Below, one piece after another: positions 11,889 through 23,518 of a stretch of DNA of 64,000 nucleotides. The position numbers were made by a program, and so were the translations under genes. The stretch lies in assembly GCA_014904845.1 (NCBI GenBank), contig MU119270.1, forward strand, positions 62,001 to 126,000. The letters run 5' to 3'. Below the pieces are notes generated by a model. That model saw only the letters and a list, made by a program, of their open reading frames with translations. It had not been told where the DNA came from and did no database searches. This DNA comes from Acephala macrosclerotiorum (taxonomy: Eukaryota; Ascomycota; Leotiomycetes; Helotiales; Mollisiaceae). Position 1 is the stretch's first letter. Each line of letters begins with the position of its first letter.

Positions 11889-12298
11889 CAAGACACAGAG
11901 CAGAAATTCGCAAGCTCGATTCAAGATTGGAAGGCATTGACAGCTGGGCTGAGACACAAAACCTCGGGCTTGAGGCAGCGAGAACTTTTGCTACAGGCGT
12001 GGGCGATTCCATGGTGACTTTGACGGAGCAGTACGCAGAATAAGAAGAGCGAATATTAGAATTAGCTGGGAAGAGCGTCGAGTTTTCGCAACAAATTGTG
12101 CTTCTTGAGACAAAGTGCCAAAGCCAGGACGAAAAGACTCGGGAACTGCAGTCTGAAATCGAAGCCGGGAAATGAATTAATTTCGAACATCTGCAAGATG
12201 TAGGAAATATTTGCAAAGATAATGGAGATACTGCTGATGCAGAATGAGGACATGCGGAAGAGGCTAAAAAGGGTCGAAGAGGAGAGGGCGCGGTATTG
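11889..12298 (+). pseudogene. decayed copy of the C-terminal coiled coil of the downstream gene
   Basis: Reading through stops, this stretch encodes SRLEGIDSWAETQ...EAARTFATGVGDSMVTLTEQ. It lines up with SRLEALESRTEEQ...EGARTFCTDVGDEILTLTEQ near the end of the 745-aa protein at 12561-14995. A further match (LLMQNEDMRKRLKRVEEE versus LARQNELMMKRMQKLED) follows in another frame. At least two in-frame stops (TAA near 12042, TGA near 12173) and a frameshift show it is dead. It is best read as the 3' remnant of a tandem duplication in direct orientation. Confidence 0.75.
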
Positions 12299-12560
12299 AC
12301 CCAGGCACAGAGGTCGTCATGACAATCTTGGACGAAAGAAACTACTTACATTTGATACCCACAAGAAGTGAACATTGATACTATGTGATACATCGATCGA
12401 GTCTCGTAGAAACGTGCCTATCTGGGTAGGCACCAAGAAGACACCGTCACGTGCGTTCGTGTACGCCGCGTCCCACGCATCTCGAGCTGAGCGCGCTTCG
12501 AACCCAACTTCATCTTCACCAATCACACCGTCAACACCGTCAACTCAGAATGCTTTCACC

Positions 12561-14995
12561 ATGCCCGATTATTCCTGCGAGCAGTATCGAGACTTCGTAG
12601 CTCATGTTGGGCGACGCGCTCATGCACAAGCAAAGGCATCGGCAGCGCGGCCGCCAACCGTGAAGCTGGCAATCAATCCTGGAATCACGACCCCCAAGCA
12701 TAAGAACAAAAGTGATCGGTCACAAAACCTACATCTTAGCTACGAAAAGAGGAAAGAGGTTCTAGAAAAGATCATATCACGAATGTTGCAAGTCAGTATT
12801 TCATCCTTCTCTCGCGATCATCTCTGACCCCGCTAGGATGGTCTTCTGCTAGGGGTGAATGAGTGTCCAGACGAGTTCGAGGTCAATCTTATGGGCAAAT
12901 TTCCTTACCATCTCGCCAAAATGAATTGTCCTTGGATCTACGAATTCATGGAGCTTTCAGAATGTCCCGAGCAGAGTGTAGTACAGTTCGAAAAAATCGA
13001 ACAATTTCTCGTAAATACCGATACAGTCGCCGCAACGGGTGAGTTAGCTCCTAGTCTGGCGCAAATGTTGGTTGATCTAATCGTATTCACAGCTCTCATG
13101 GTTGATGAAGAGAACAACTACCCACCCTTCGACGATCCTGGCATCAGATTATGGACAAACCCTCCACAAGTTTGCGACGAATACCTCGACTTCATACATG
13201 CTGTCGTGTATTTGAGCTTAGCTGCGAAGGGATATGAGTGCATCATCAGCGAAACAATCTTCAGCAATCGGTTTGATGAGACACGGCGAGAAAACAATCG
13301 TGCCTCCAAAACAATAAGAGGGACTTTGAGACTGATGTGCCTGGTAAGCATTTTGAATCCGTAATTCCTCATCATATAATTGAACTAGATCAGGACAGTA
13401 TTTTGAGCCCAGTCAAAGGTGCAGATGGGTGCTTCGTTCTGCATCCAGACTGTCCAACCCAAGACTATATGTCGAAAAGAAAGGGCGGGTTTGAGCAGCA
13501 GCATCATTGGGTCTGGGGAATATGCAGGTCAAAGGACTTCGGAATAAATGTTCGGACTTTGGACTCTTTCTTGCAAGCGCGAGGTACGTGTTCATATCCG
13601 AGGGGGGTTGAATGGGTGCTGAATGATGCTTACCAGGGACCGCAGACGAAAATGTATCGGTGCAGCTTAAGTCGGAGTGTTTTGCATTCGAAGCAGCGAC
13701 AGACTTACGCCTTCTTGCAGATAATCACGACAAAGAAGATTCTGAACTAAAGCAATCAATTACGGAGGGCGAGCAACGAGTAAGTATTGGAGAGAAGAGT
13801 AAATTATCGATCGCTGATCTCAAGGCAGAATCAACTACCGGAGTGGTGCACCACTCAGCTTGCAAAAGTCCGCCTAAACAATCCGGACTATCGATTCCAC
13901 ATATCTATAACGACGAGCTCAAATTTCGGCAGTGGAAACCGTTTCCATTTCACTTGCCATGATTGTGGGTTGAAGCAAGAGGGGCCTGGAATCGAATTGG
14001 CGTCCCCAAACCATCCGTGGTGGGAGAATTCAGTCGTCGCACACGCTGAAGATTGGGACCATTTACTAGCAAAAGTTTCCAAATTAATCAGAGCCTGCAA
14101 GTCTATTCCGAAACATTCCTCTCTTCATCGAAGACTAGAAAGATTGGACGAAAGTGTTACTGCTGGCACAGACGCCTCCAAATGGGAGCCGGCCCTGGCT
14201 TGCCCTAAGTGGGCCACCCTGTTTGCATGGAAAGCCCGATCAACAGCGATGCTTGAGGACCCGTGGGATCCCTCAAAACTATCCCATGAAGTGGCCGATG
14301 AATCAGTAGTCAAGTTGGCAGGTGAAGGTCCGGCCCCTCCGAAGAGGTCGAGTGATGGATCGTTTCTGGATCACGGGGAAGAGAGCGGAACTGAATCAAA
14401 AAGACCTCGCTTGGAGATCGATCTCAATGTCGGCAGCTCAGGACTAAACACTTCTAGTAACGGATTCAAACCCCTTGTAGTCGAAGTCGTCGACCTGTCG
14501 TCTAGGGTTGGAGAGGTCGTCCAGAGGCTACGAAAGCTCGAAGAAGAGAATCAAGAACGACACAACTCACTACAGGAAGAGCATTTGCGGGTCTTGACCG
14601 GGAGCCATGCCACAACTAGCACACACAAAGTAGGAGAAATACAGCCAGACCAGGCGAGAGATTTCAGTCAAGGGGTTGAGGAGTTAGGCTTGGTCGAAGT
14701 CTATTCGAGGCTAGAAGCTCTTGAATCCCGAACCGAGGAACAAAGCAGCTGCCTCGAAGGAGCGAGAACCTTCTGCACAGATGTAGGAGACGAAATATTA
14801 ACGCTTACCGAGCAATCTATCGAGAAAGAGCAGCGCATTGCCGAACTGGAATCACAACTGGAAGCTCAGAAACAGACGGTAGAAACGCTGGCGAGGCAGA
14901 ACGAGTTGATGATGAAAAGGATGCAGAAACTGGAAGACATCAACGAGAAGCTAACATCACATATCATGAAATCTGGGGGAAGAGGATACTACTAG
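12561..14995 (+). CDS. uncharacterised 745-aa coiled-coil protein with a CxxC segment
   Basis: I do not recognise a named family. Five exons fit the phases exactly: 12561-12791, 12837-13343, 13394-13583, 13637-13779 and 13829-14995. The ATG at 12561 (MPDYSCEQYRDFV) is used because the longer frame upstream would need TTG. The first ~350 residues look globular. They are followed by a possible zinc-binding stretch, FHFTCHDCGLK, with several His residues downstream (NHPWW, AHAEDWDH). Residues from about 540 to the end are acidic/basic heptad-rich coiled coil (VQRLRKLEEENQERH, IAELESQLEAQKQTVETL). A KRPRLEIDL stretch could be a nuclear signal. A decayed copy of its tail lies directly upstream. 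Confidence 0.72.
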
Positions 14996-15609
14996 CTTTG
15001 GAAAGGCGAGTGGAAGGTTTCTTTTCCGAATATAATTCCTTCAGCTGATGGTTGGTGGCTCGAATGGCTCGCATATTTCGACGCATTGGGGCATGACGAA
15101 GGCAACTACAAACCAAATGAAAATAAGCGATCGTTTCAACTGATTGTTCTTTTCTGACAATAAACGCACAAGAGTTCTGCTCGAAAGTGATGGTTGGGCA
15201 GGAATTGACGGAGTCTGTCCGGATAAGCAAAATCCGACTTATCACTCTTTCGCATGACATGTCTCCTCTATTTCCAGGACATCGTCAATAGTATCCACTG
15301 TCCAATTTTGCATTCATGCCACCCTCGATCGCTGCCAGCCTCCTAGTCAGCGAAGTATCCGAAACACCGCCTGCCATTGAGGTGAATCCTATCGCCCCGC
15401 CCCTGAATTAGGCGAATTGTCACGCGACCACGAGCAAGGTCCTGCAAATGTTTTTAGCACGAGCTTCCCGCGACAATTCAAAGTGAATTGATATCCAAAG
15501 CATAGCCTGATCTTGCTTATAATAAAAGTGAATCTTCTCTCGCTTAGTTTAAGCGATGTCATCAAGAGACTAGGTAGAATTATTGTACAGTAAAGGATTC
15601 GCTTAAACG
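14996..15609. other. intergenic, no gene seen
   Basis: Flank between the coiled-coil gene and the tandem repeat. Nothing recognisable in either strand. Confidence 0.5.
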
Positions 15610-16110
15610 AGGGCGCTTCGCGATCGAAGAGTATCGTATCGTAATGATATCGTGAGATCCAGTAACCCTCAAGGCATCAATTAAGTAGTCTCGCATTGCA
15701 GTCGCCAGAGCGAGGTCATTTTGAGGAATATGGCATCGTTATGACATCGTGGAATCCAGTTACACCTAACGAATTAAGGCACCAAACAAAGCTGTCTCGC
15801 GTTGCAATCCGACAATCGCAAGAACGAGGTCGTTTCGAGCAATGTGGCATCGTTATAACACCGTGAAACCTAGTCGACTTTAAGATATCAATGGGTAGTG
15901 TTGTATTATAGTGGCCAGAACGAGATCGGTTTGAGGAATATGGCATCGATATGATGTCGTGAAAATCTAGTCGCTCATAAGGCATCAATCATGCGGTATC
16001 GTATTACAATCGTCAAAGCGAGGTCGTTTCCTGGCATATGGCATCGTTATGACATCATGAAAATCTAGTCGTCCCTAAGGCACCAACAAAGTCGTCGAGC
16101 TTAGTTCCTA
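15610..16110. repeat. degenerate ~97-bp tandem repeat (about five units)
   Basis: The word ATCGTTATGACATCGTG and relatives recur at 15638, 15735, 15849, 15945 and 16043, giving steps of 97, 114, 96 and 98 bp. Each unit also carries 'aaggcatcaa' and 'cgaggtcgttt' words. Units differ at many positions, so the array is old. It has no coding frame of its own. Confidence 0.85.
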
Positions 16111-16269
16111 GCAATATGTATTAGCGTTTCCTTTCCTCTCTTTTGTTCGTTTCATTCGCAACTCGAGAGAGACCAGCAAAAACAAGGACACCCTGCCCTT
16201 GTTTGTTCCCTTTACTTTGCCTTCTGATTGCAATTGCCTATTAGACAACGTTGCACGACTCTATCTACA

Positions 16270-16889
16270 ATGTGTCCAGCACCTCCTGAGCCGTTTTCTG
16301 ACAAAGTCGATTATATCGACCAGCGCGGAGATGTAGTCTGGGTTGACGATTTCGATACCTTGGAGGAAGAAGAAGCTAAGTGCGAAGGTCAGCCCAAATC
16401 CCTCGTCCTCCATTTCATCTTGAAGTCACTAATGTTATCTTAGATGCTGGTGGTGTGTACATCGTCAAGCGACTCGCGATCGACTTCGATGAATTCAACG
16501 ACCGAGTCCATCAGGAACATGTCGACAACGACCGAAGCCTTGCTCTTGACCTCATCAGACTTGGCGTGGAGGAGATCATTCTGGTTACGAACGATACCAC
16601 CGAGCACCCTCGAAACGATGGCAAGATTGTCTTCGTCAAGCCGTATGAATCCCCAGCAGATATTATCGATGGCCACATCGGTTTCTACAATCAACAATCC
16701 GGCTTCTATGATTTGGACCTCGCAACTGCTTCTTGGTACCAATTGAACGCAGCTGCGCAACACGAGCTCGAGAGATATCAACAATCGGCTCTGACGGACT
16801 TCTCCAATGGCCAATCTTCCCTTGACATCCACGATTTGGTGACTTGGGCTATTCCGAGCATCAAGTACGCCGAGATGGTCCAGGAGTAG
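16270..16889 (+). CDS. small conserved-looking hypothetical protein (187 aa)
   Basis: No family was recognised. Two exons (16270-16387 and 16444-16889) join in phase across a GTCAGC...TCTTAG intron. The ATG at 16270 is preferred to a TTG further upstream. The protein is acidic and looks globular, with no signal peptide or membrane segment. Visible features are VDYIDQRGDVVWVDDFDTLEEEE at the start and a central LIRLGVEEIILVTNDTTEH strand-turn. The clean splice, good start context and lack of stops support a real gene. The tandem repeat lies immediately upstream and a pyrimidine-rich leader precedes the start. Confidence 0.6.
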
Positions 16890-17240
16890 GTCTTTGATCG
16901 GCTTGTCGGTATGGATACGGGCGAACAAGGGCGAACAATGCAGAGATATCTGGGGCTGGGGGATTATGTGCATCCAGACATTGCTTGTTACCATGCAATT
17001 AGCGTTCAGAGCAAGGGAGCCCGAATTGAAATGGGACAACACCTGTGATTACAGATTTCAAGCCTCTTGCAATATTCCCCGCTCCGCAAGATCATTTGAT
17101 GAATGTGAAAGTGACCAAAATGAAGCCAGCAACCACGGGAGCAAGCCACAACGCTCCAGCTAGATGAAAGCCCACGTTGCCTCCCGGGAATTATTTACAA
17201 AGCTTCAAGCCAAGACACAGAGCGAGTCGCTCTGGCAATT

Positions 17241-17600
17241 ATGGGCTGCAACAAAAAAGAACAGTTCGACGAAAGAGGCAGGAAGCTACTCCAATTCTAT
17301 GCCACAACAATATTAAGGATCAAAAGATCCATAGAGGTTTGTATAAGGCAAGATGAAGAAATTGATTGTTTGGGTGTCGAATTGAAAGCCTGCAGGGAAA
17401 ATGAACACAACTTGACATCTGGAATGGATGAGATCATGCGTCGGATGGATCCTTTGGTCGAGCAAAATCGGTCTATTTGCGCACGGATTGAAACCCTGGA
17501 GGACGGCATCACAAGAGAGACATATCTAGAGTTCGCTTTGGAGGAATTTACCGTGCCGGGGGACTTTTTTACCCAGATCCTTCGACGCGATGGAGGATGA
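17241..17600 (+). CDS. short coiled-coil hypothetical protein (119 aa)
   Basis: The frame opens with ATG at 17241 and encodes a predicted helical, charged protein (VELKACRENEHNLTSGMDEIMRRMDP, ARIETLEDGITRETYLEF). It resembles the other coiled-coil proteins of this window in character but no direct match was found. It may be a fragment of a larger gene. No domain can be named. Confidence 0.35.
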   Translation: MGCNKKEQFDERGRKLLQFYATTILRIKRSIEVCIRQDEEIDCLGVELKACRENEHNLTSGMDEIMRRMDPLVEQNRSICARIETLEDGITRETYLEFALEEFTVPGDFFTQILRRDGG

Positions 17601-18565
17601 CTAGCCTTCTCAATCTCACAGCCTTGACGGAACAATCGTGTACCCCAGAAAGTCAAGGGAAGACTGAGAGATTGAAAGCGCGGGGTTTGACGCGCGAGGC
17701 TGCTACATAAAAGGACTTCTCTATCTCCTTTGTAAGTTCATTTTGATTGTTACTGCTGGACTTTTGTTCAATTTGTGGAAAGATGCAACGAATTCGACGA
17801 TAGGAGGCGGGAAGATCACTTATACTTAGAAAGCACGTCTGTTGAGTCTTGCGGGCATGAATGCATTGCGAATTGCCGTCTTTCTTCGAGCACGAGCGCA
17901 AATTAGACTCAAATATGTAGCTACCTGAGCTTGAAAATGAGAAAAGAAGAGGGTCCTGATGGCAAAATTGGGGGGGAATGAGGTAAACGACAGTTCGCAG
18001 ACATTGGTTCGCTGGTGGAGCTTTAGCGAGAGTGTCGAGTAAGATGGGTTGAAAAAGGGGGCGGGGTAGCGTTTTGAAAATCATTGCTGGGATAAGAGCC
18101 CAGCAATCTGGAGAAAGCAGAGCTACTTGAGCTGCAAATTCCGTGAGGCCGAGACTTTTAAGACTGTCGAATGATGCTCTCCTCATGGTCTGCTTGTACA
18201 CTGTACCAGGTGCGAAATGCGGCGGTCAAATCCTATTTAGGAAGGTGGGATGGCGTACATATGCAAGCACGGCAGCACCGTGTTACTTTGCGTTAATTCG
18301 AGGAGAGACAAAAGGATGCTTTTGTCGGTACAAAGAATATGAATGCACCTATGATGCAGTTCTAATTGGTCACGCTCACGGAAGCACGCCAAAATCCTTG
18401 GTTGTACCACCTTGAAAGCGTTTCTCATTCTCTTTCCGAAGTTCAAGGATCAAATCTTCAACCACAGCAACAATAAATCCTCGAACAAAGAAGCTACACT
18501 AGAGCCTACCAACTCCTTTGTCTCTAATATGGTGACTCATGTTTTTAAATTAGCACCGTCCAGAT
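17601..18565. other. no supported gene
   Basis: Open frames exist on both strands (17653-18201 minus, 18143-18415 plus) but overlap and show no domain, signal peptide or consistent splice sites. They are left uncalled. Confidence 0.4.
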
Positions 18566-21290
18566 TTGAGTGATCGTGGGGCGGGAGACGGTAACCCAAC
18601 TGAGTCTCAAGATACATCAAGTTACGACTTCGAAACAAAGAATGTGAAAGATAGGACGAAACAGAATGCTGCCACAGTCGAGCCCAACATAAATAGAGCG
18701 CAAAATAGCCATGTCGATAGTCTCATCAAGTCCCATTTCTCGGGTTTGAACATTGTCGAATTCCCTTCATTCGCCGGAACGGGATCGCCTCGGCCGACTG
18801 CCATCTCGTCAGTATGTTCAATCTCGCTGGAGAACTTTCCGCCAACGACGTACTTACAGGAGGCTCTGCAACTCGGCTGGGCACTGATTTTATCTCACTG
18901 CACGAGGTCCAACGATGTGCTCTTCGGCACTAAAGTATTTGGGGATTTCGGTGGAGCTTCACCGACACCAGGTACAAGCTGTCAGCGGGCGAATGTCACT
19001 GTATACCTTTACGAGTTCAAATAGATCTTCAAAATTCGATAAAATAGTCTATTGAAAGCATACGAAAGCTTTCACAAGACCTTTCCGTCCTCGACTGGTG
19101 TGCGATCCGGTCGGAAGCTCATCTCCACAAGACGAGCCCCATCTTCAATTACCAAAACCAGCTGGACGTCTATTTTGATCCATTGTTCCCGGATTCTGAG
19201 GACTTTGGCAAATCGAGTACCAGGATTTCGTCCAATCCTACTTCTCCTCAACCATCTCTGGTCGTGATGTGTAAACGGGAATCAGAAAACAACATCCTGT
19301 GCCGAGCGCAGTATTCCAGCAGTTCACTAGAAAAGGAGCACGTTGAGAAATGATTGCAACAATTCGCCAGCATCGTATCCCGGATTCTGAGTAGCAACGG
19401 CGACCAAACGATCGGAGAAGTCGAGTACACCAGTCCTCAAGGTCTTGCTCAGAAGGGGACCAATTCTGGGGAACTATTAACAACAAGGGGGATTGACAAA
19501 AGTAAGATCCTCTCAACCACTGACGAAGCGTCGACACACATACAACACATCAAAGAACACTTTTCTGGAACGCTCCCTTCGTACATGGTACCCTTCATTT
19601 TTGTGCCAATTGTTGACATTCCTCTGACAGTGAACGGCAAGGTCAATCGATTGCATTTTCAGAAAATAATATCAAACCATTCTCGTGCGGAATTTGTTAG
19701 GGCCACGACCAAGACTGATGCTAGTAACGTCTCTTTAACAGAACCGGAACTAACTGTGCGTTCATTGTTGCGACAGCATTTGCAGTCGACCCCATCACCG
19801 TCGATATGGAACAGAATTTCATGCGAATTGGTGGCGACTCATTGATGGCTATCGAGTTGATCAGCATAGCTTAACGGAAAGAGTTGGTCTTAACCGTGGA
19901 GCAACTTCTCAGTGCTCCCAGTCTCTCGGAGTTGGCCAAATTCCTCAAACACGACACCTCCATTGCCTCAGAATCATTCCCTTTCGAACGCTTCAAAGAA
20001 ACGGAGAGACTGGCAGACGCAGTGGCTATAGCCATCGAGCAATGCAATGTTTCCAAGGATCAGATCGAGGATATCTACCCCACTACGGACTTTCAAGCAG
20101 GATTTATGTTCAAGAATATCTTCAACCCAGGCATGTACGCCGGACGTTTTGTATACCACTTGCCTTCAGACATTGACCTAGACCGCTTCCAACGAGCCTG
20201 GACAACTACGGTCAATACGGCCCTAATTCTCCGCTCAAGGCTCATGCAAGCATCTCAAGGACAGGTCCTCCAAGTTGTCATCGATCATTTGCCTGAATGG
20301 ACTACTTATCCGACTCTCGACAGCTTGCCTGGCCAAGAATTTGGAAAACCTCTCTTGTACCTTTCAACTGCAGGCACGAGAGATCGTACTGTACTGATAG
20401 TGACTTGTATTTCGCCCTCGAAATGCATCATTCGATATATGATGGCTTCTCTTTCTCGCTTGTCCTTGAGCAAGTTCAAGCTGCATACGAAAGCGGGGAC
20501 TTGGCTGAATCAAAGTTCTCTCCTTTTGTGAGATACCTTCAAGAGCAAGACTCGACTGCTGCCCAAAAAAATTTGGGATCACCAAGTTGTGGGCACAAAA
20601 GCAGTGCCATTTCCGAAAATGCCTTCACTTGAGTATGTTCCGGTAGCAGCGAGGCCTGGGAAATACATGACACTGAACATGACTTTAAGTCACGATGGCA
20701 GATACACGGCGACCTCCATGGCCCGACTAGCCTGGGCAGTCTTAATTTCCTCTCACACCAGGAACGAGGATGTGGTCTTTAGCACGCTGGCAGCTGGTCG
20801 CAACGTGCCGCTTGAGGGTATTTCTGAGATCAATAGTCCAACCATGGCAATCGTGCCCTTTCGCTGGGTTCTGAGGCTAAACAACACGATCAAAGAAGAG
20901 CTTGAGCGCATCCAGGAACAATCTAATTCTATGATTCCATTTGAGCAAACAGGACTGCACAGCATTGCCCAGATGAGGGAAGATCATGCTCTTGCTTGCA
21001 GATTCTAAAGCTGTCTTGTCGTTCAACCCGAATCAGCTTGGACCCTTCCTGATCTGTTCAAGGAGTTCGTCTATGGCGGCAATGCCCCTGATGGATTCTC
21101 GGAATATGCACTTGCTATGGTCTGCAGTTTGCACTACGCTTCGATGGATCCTGATGCACAATTTGATAACAAAGTGCTCGGGGAGGAAGAGGTGGGACAG
21201 ATGATGCGGCAGTTAGGAAAGGTCCTGCAAAAGATCAATGAGAATAAGAGCCAAACGATTGCGGAACTTGATGTTTTAGCAAATATTTGA
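18566..21290 (+). pseudogene. nonribosomal peptide synthetase remnant (C - partial A - T - C)
   Basis: Pieces of one NRPS remain in order on the plus strand. A condensation-domain fragment (QEALQLGWALILSHCTRSNDVLFG) lies at 18566-19024. The very end of an adenylation domain (LPSYMVPFIFVP...PLTVNGKVNRLHF) lies near 19570-19670. A carrier domain with its modified Ser, FMRIGGDSLMAIELISIA, lies near 19818-19871. A second condensation domain carries HHSIYDG (20426-20446) and a C-terminal VLGEEEVGQMMRQLGKVL ending at about 21290. The bulk of the adenylation domain is missing. Stops at 19022, 19351, 19872 and 21006 and several frameshifts show the gene is dead. The T-C ending recalls siderophore-type synthetases, but the product cannot be inferred. 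Confidence 0.88.
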
Positions 21291-21484
21291 GTAGTTGAAG
21301 TCTCGAAGAAAGTTCATCTCGATACTCTGGCATTCGAATCTCTCGATGTTTTTTTAATTTTGGTCCATACAGCTGAGGAGCCGGCGACCTATTTGGTCTT
21401 AAAATCCTCCTCATGTGATGCCGCCTTGGGGATCATATATTTGCTTGTAAACCTCGCCTTACTCTTCTATTGAGCCCTGCACTC

Positions 21485-22578
21485 TTATTTGCCTCGTATG
21501 CTTGTAGAATTTTCACTCGGGTTAATCTTCCTCAACATAAACATCGGCCTCCATCCTTCCTTTTCCAAGGCCTTGATAATCCTTAGTGGCTTCTCTTCCA
21601 TCCCCAAACATCTCTCTTTGTCTCCATAAACAATGTACAAAGCATAAGTTTCCCATGGGGCAGTGATGTTGTGCTTCCGCAATGCCGCAGGCAGAACCTT
21701 GGAACATGGGTCCTCCATAGAAACTCGAAAGCTTTGGTAGATGTCAACCTCGTAAGATTTGTTGCCTGCCGTCACTGCATCGGAATCTAGTCAAAAGGTT
21801 AGCAGAGTATGTACGAAGGGGGTAGATTTCATACCCGAAGAACCGGTGAGAGAATTTGCTTGACGAGAAACGGCAGCGTTGGAGTCATTGCTCGAAGTAT
21901 CTTGCGAAACCTGTCTTACCGTGTCCCTTCCCACCACATCTGTGGATGTCTTTTGTCTTGGTGATTGCTGAACATATTCTCTCCGCAGGTTTTTGAGGCG
22001 TTCTCCTTGGTCGGTCCATTTCTGGAGGAAGTAACAAGACTGTTGGTCGAGGAACAAAGCATATTCTGCATCACCCCAGGTCTGTCGTCAAAATCCCGGG
22101 GGTAATGGACTCTTGTCGAAAATAAGATCGTTAATCCAAACCGAAGCTCTTTCTCTCCATGCTCTTTGCGGGCGAGGTCGGTGGCATAGCTGGATTGTCG
22201 AAGGACCGAGAATATCTGTGTCTTGCCGGAATCCTCACAACTGGCCCTAGAGGCGGTGTTTCTGGGGTCAATGGAGGAGAGAGCGTGTCACCGCGTGAAG
22301 ACTGTTGCTGGACCTCTTCCTCTTCCAAGCTCTGAAGAGTATCAATAGTACATTGCTGTGCAATAATGAGACTTCGCGTCATCGTTCTTTCGTGCTCGTC
22401 TTCTGCTTGGGTTTCGATCGTCACGGTTCTGCTTCGGGATCAATTGGATGTTCCGGCGGAGATCTACACTGACCTGCGAGTTGCAATCTTTTGAGCAAAT
22501 TCCAAAGTCGTCAACATCAAACGAAGGGTAGCCTTGCATGATTCCAACGTAGCTCGCAATTGCCCCGATTACTTCCAT
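21485..22578 (-). CDS. Ras-association (Ste50-type RA) domain protein, 5' end uncertain
   Basis: The last exon (21786-21485) encodes a clear Ste50-like RA domain: FRVSMEDPCSKVLPAALRKH, ETYALYIVYGDKERCLG and PMFMLRKI. In Ste50 such domains bind Ras/Cdc42-type GTPases upstream of MAP kinases. The exon 22065-21835 encodes YALFLDQQSCYFLQKWTDQG and joins in phase. A further exon ends at 22142 (intron GTTTGG...GATGCAG). The 5' end is unclear. An ATG at 22578 opens MEVIGAIASYVGIMQG, similar to starts of fungal HeLo-like domains, but joining it needs a weak GTGTAG donor. No SAM domain, normal for Ste50, is visible. Alternatives are an RA-only paralogue starting at an internal Met or a partly decayed gene. 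Confidence 0.6.
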
Positions 22579-22780
22579 GGAATAATTTAGTGACGAGGAA
22601 CTTTAAAGTATATCTTGAGGGCTTGAGGAGTTTGGGCCACATATGTAACAAAGCTGGTGAAGCAGGGCTGGGGAGATCATGATGATGATGATGATAATTC
22701 ATTTATAGTCCGCGGCTGCCGTTAGGCAATTGGACCCTCATGGCTGACAGAGCTCTTCCCTCCCTCCGAGGGGCCCTAGA

Positions 22781-23518
22781 GTTCCCCGCAGTGTGAGAAA
22801 TTCAACATTATTCAATAACAAATTTACGTTATTCTATTCTATTCAACCAAAAATCTATATTACTCTTATTTTATTCAATAATAATCATTATTATTCAATA
22901 ATTTATTGAATAAAATCACGTGTTTTTGGCTGGCCTTACTTGGTTGGCTAGATTAGCGAAAGGGGTATGGGAGTAAGTCTAATTGGGTAAAGCGTCTCGC
23001 GTATTTATGCTCCGAATGTTTCGCCGACGCCGAAAACCAATAACTCTCCAGATTTTAATTTGAACGATTTAATTAATAATAAATTTTATTTTTAATGTAA
23101 ACAATTTAATAATAAATTAACTATACAATATTTCTTCGAGATTTTTTTATCGAAAGATTCTTCTTTATTTTAAAATGTTTTTTAAGTCTAGAAAAAAGAA
23201 AAAAAAAAAATTTGACCTCGAAAATTTGTTTTTTTATTAAAGAATTTTTTTTTTATACATTTTCTTTTGATTTAGATTATAGATTTTTTATATTTTAACA
23301 CATAAACGTAAAAGGATTTTCATTTTATTAATACGTTTATATTTTATATAATATTGAGTTTGAAGATCACGTGTTTATTTAATAACATTGAATAATTATT
23401 CATTATTTTATTGAATAACTTAGTCACGAACCCGTTACTCTTATTCAATTGATAACATTCAATAATATTCAATAATTATTCAAATAACTGAGTAATCCTT
23501 TCTCACACTGGTTCCCCG
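22781..23518. mobile_element. AT-rich hAT-like non-autonomous element with 8-bp target duplication
   Basis: A 722-bp, strongly AT-rich block (22789-23510) begins CAGTGTGAGAAA and ends with its exact reverse complement. GTTCCCCG is duplicated directly outside both ends (22781-22788 and 23511-23518). CAG-starting short inverted repeats plus an 8-bp duplication are the signature of hAT elements. No transposase frame is present. Many copies of TTATTCAATA-like words cluster near both ends, as expected of subterminal transposase-binding motifs. Confidence 0.85.

Noticed and set aside
15610..16110. CRISPR-like array
   Set aside because: Units are long, diverged throughout and lack constant repeats with unique spacers; the genome is fungal.
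17653..18201. 182-codon open frame, minus strand
   Set aside because: No recognisable domain, no conserved-looking composition, and no neighbouring exons; could be real but cannot be supported.
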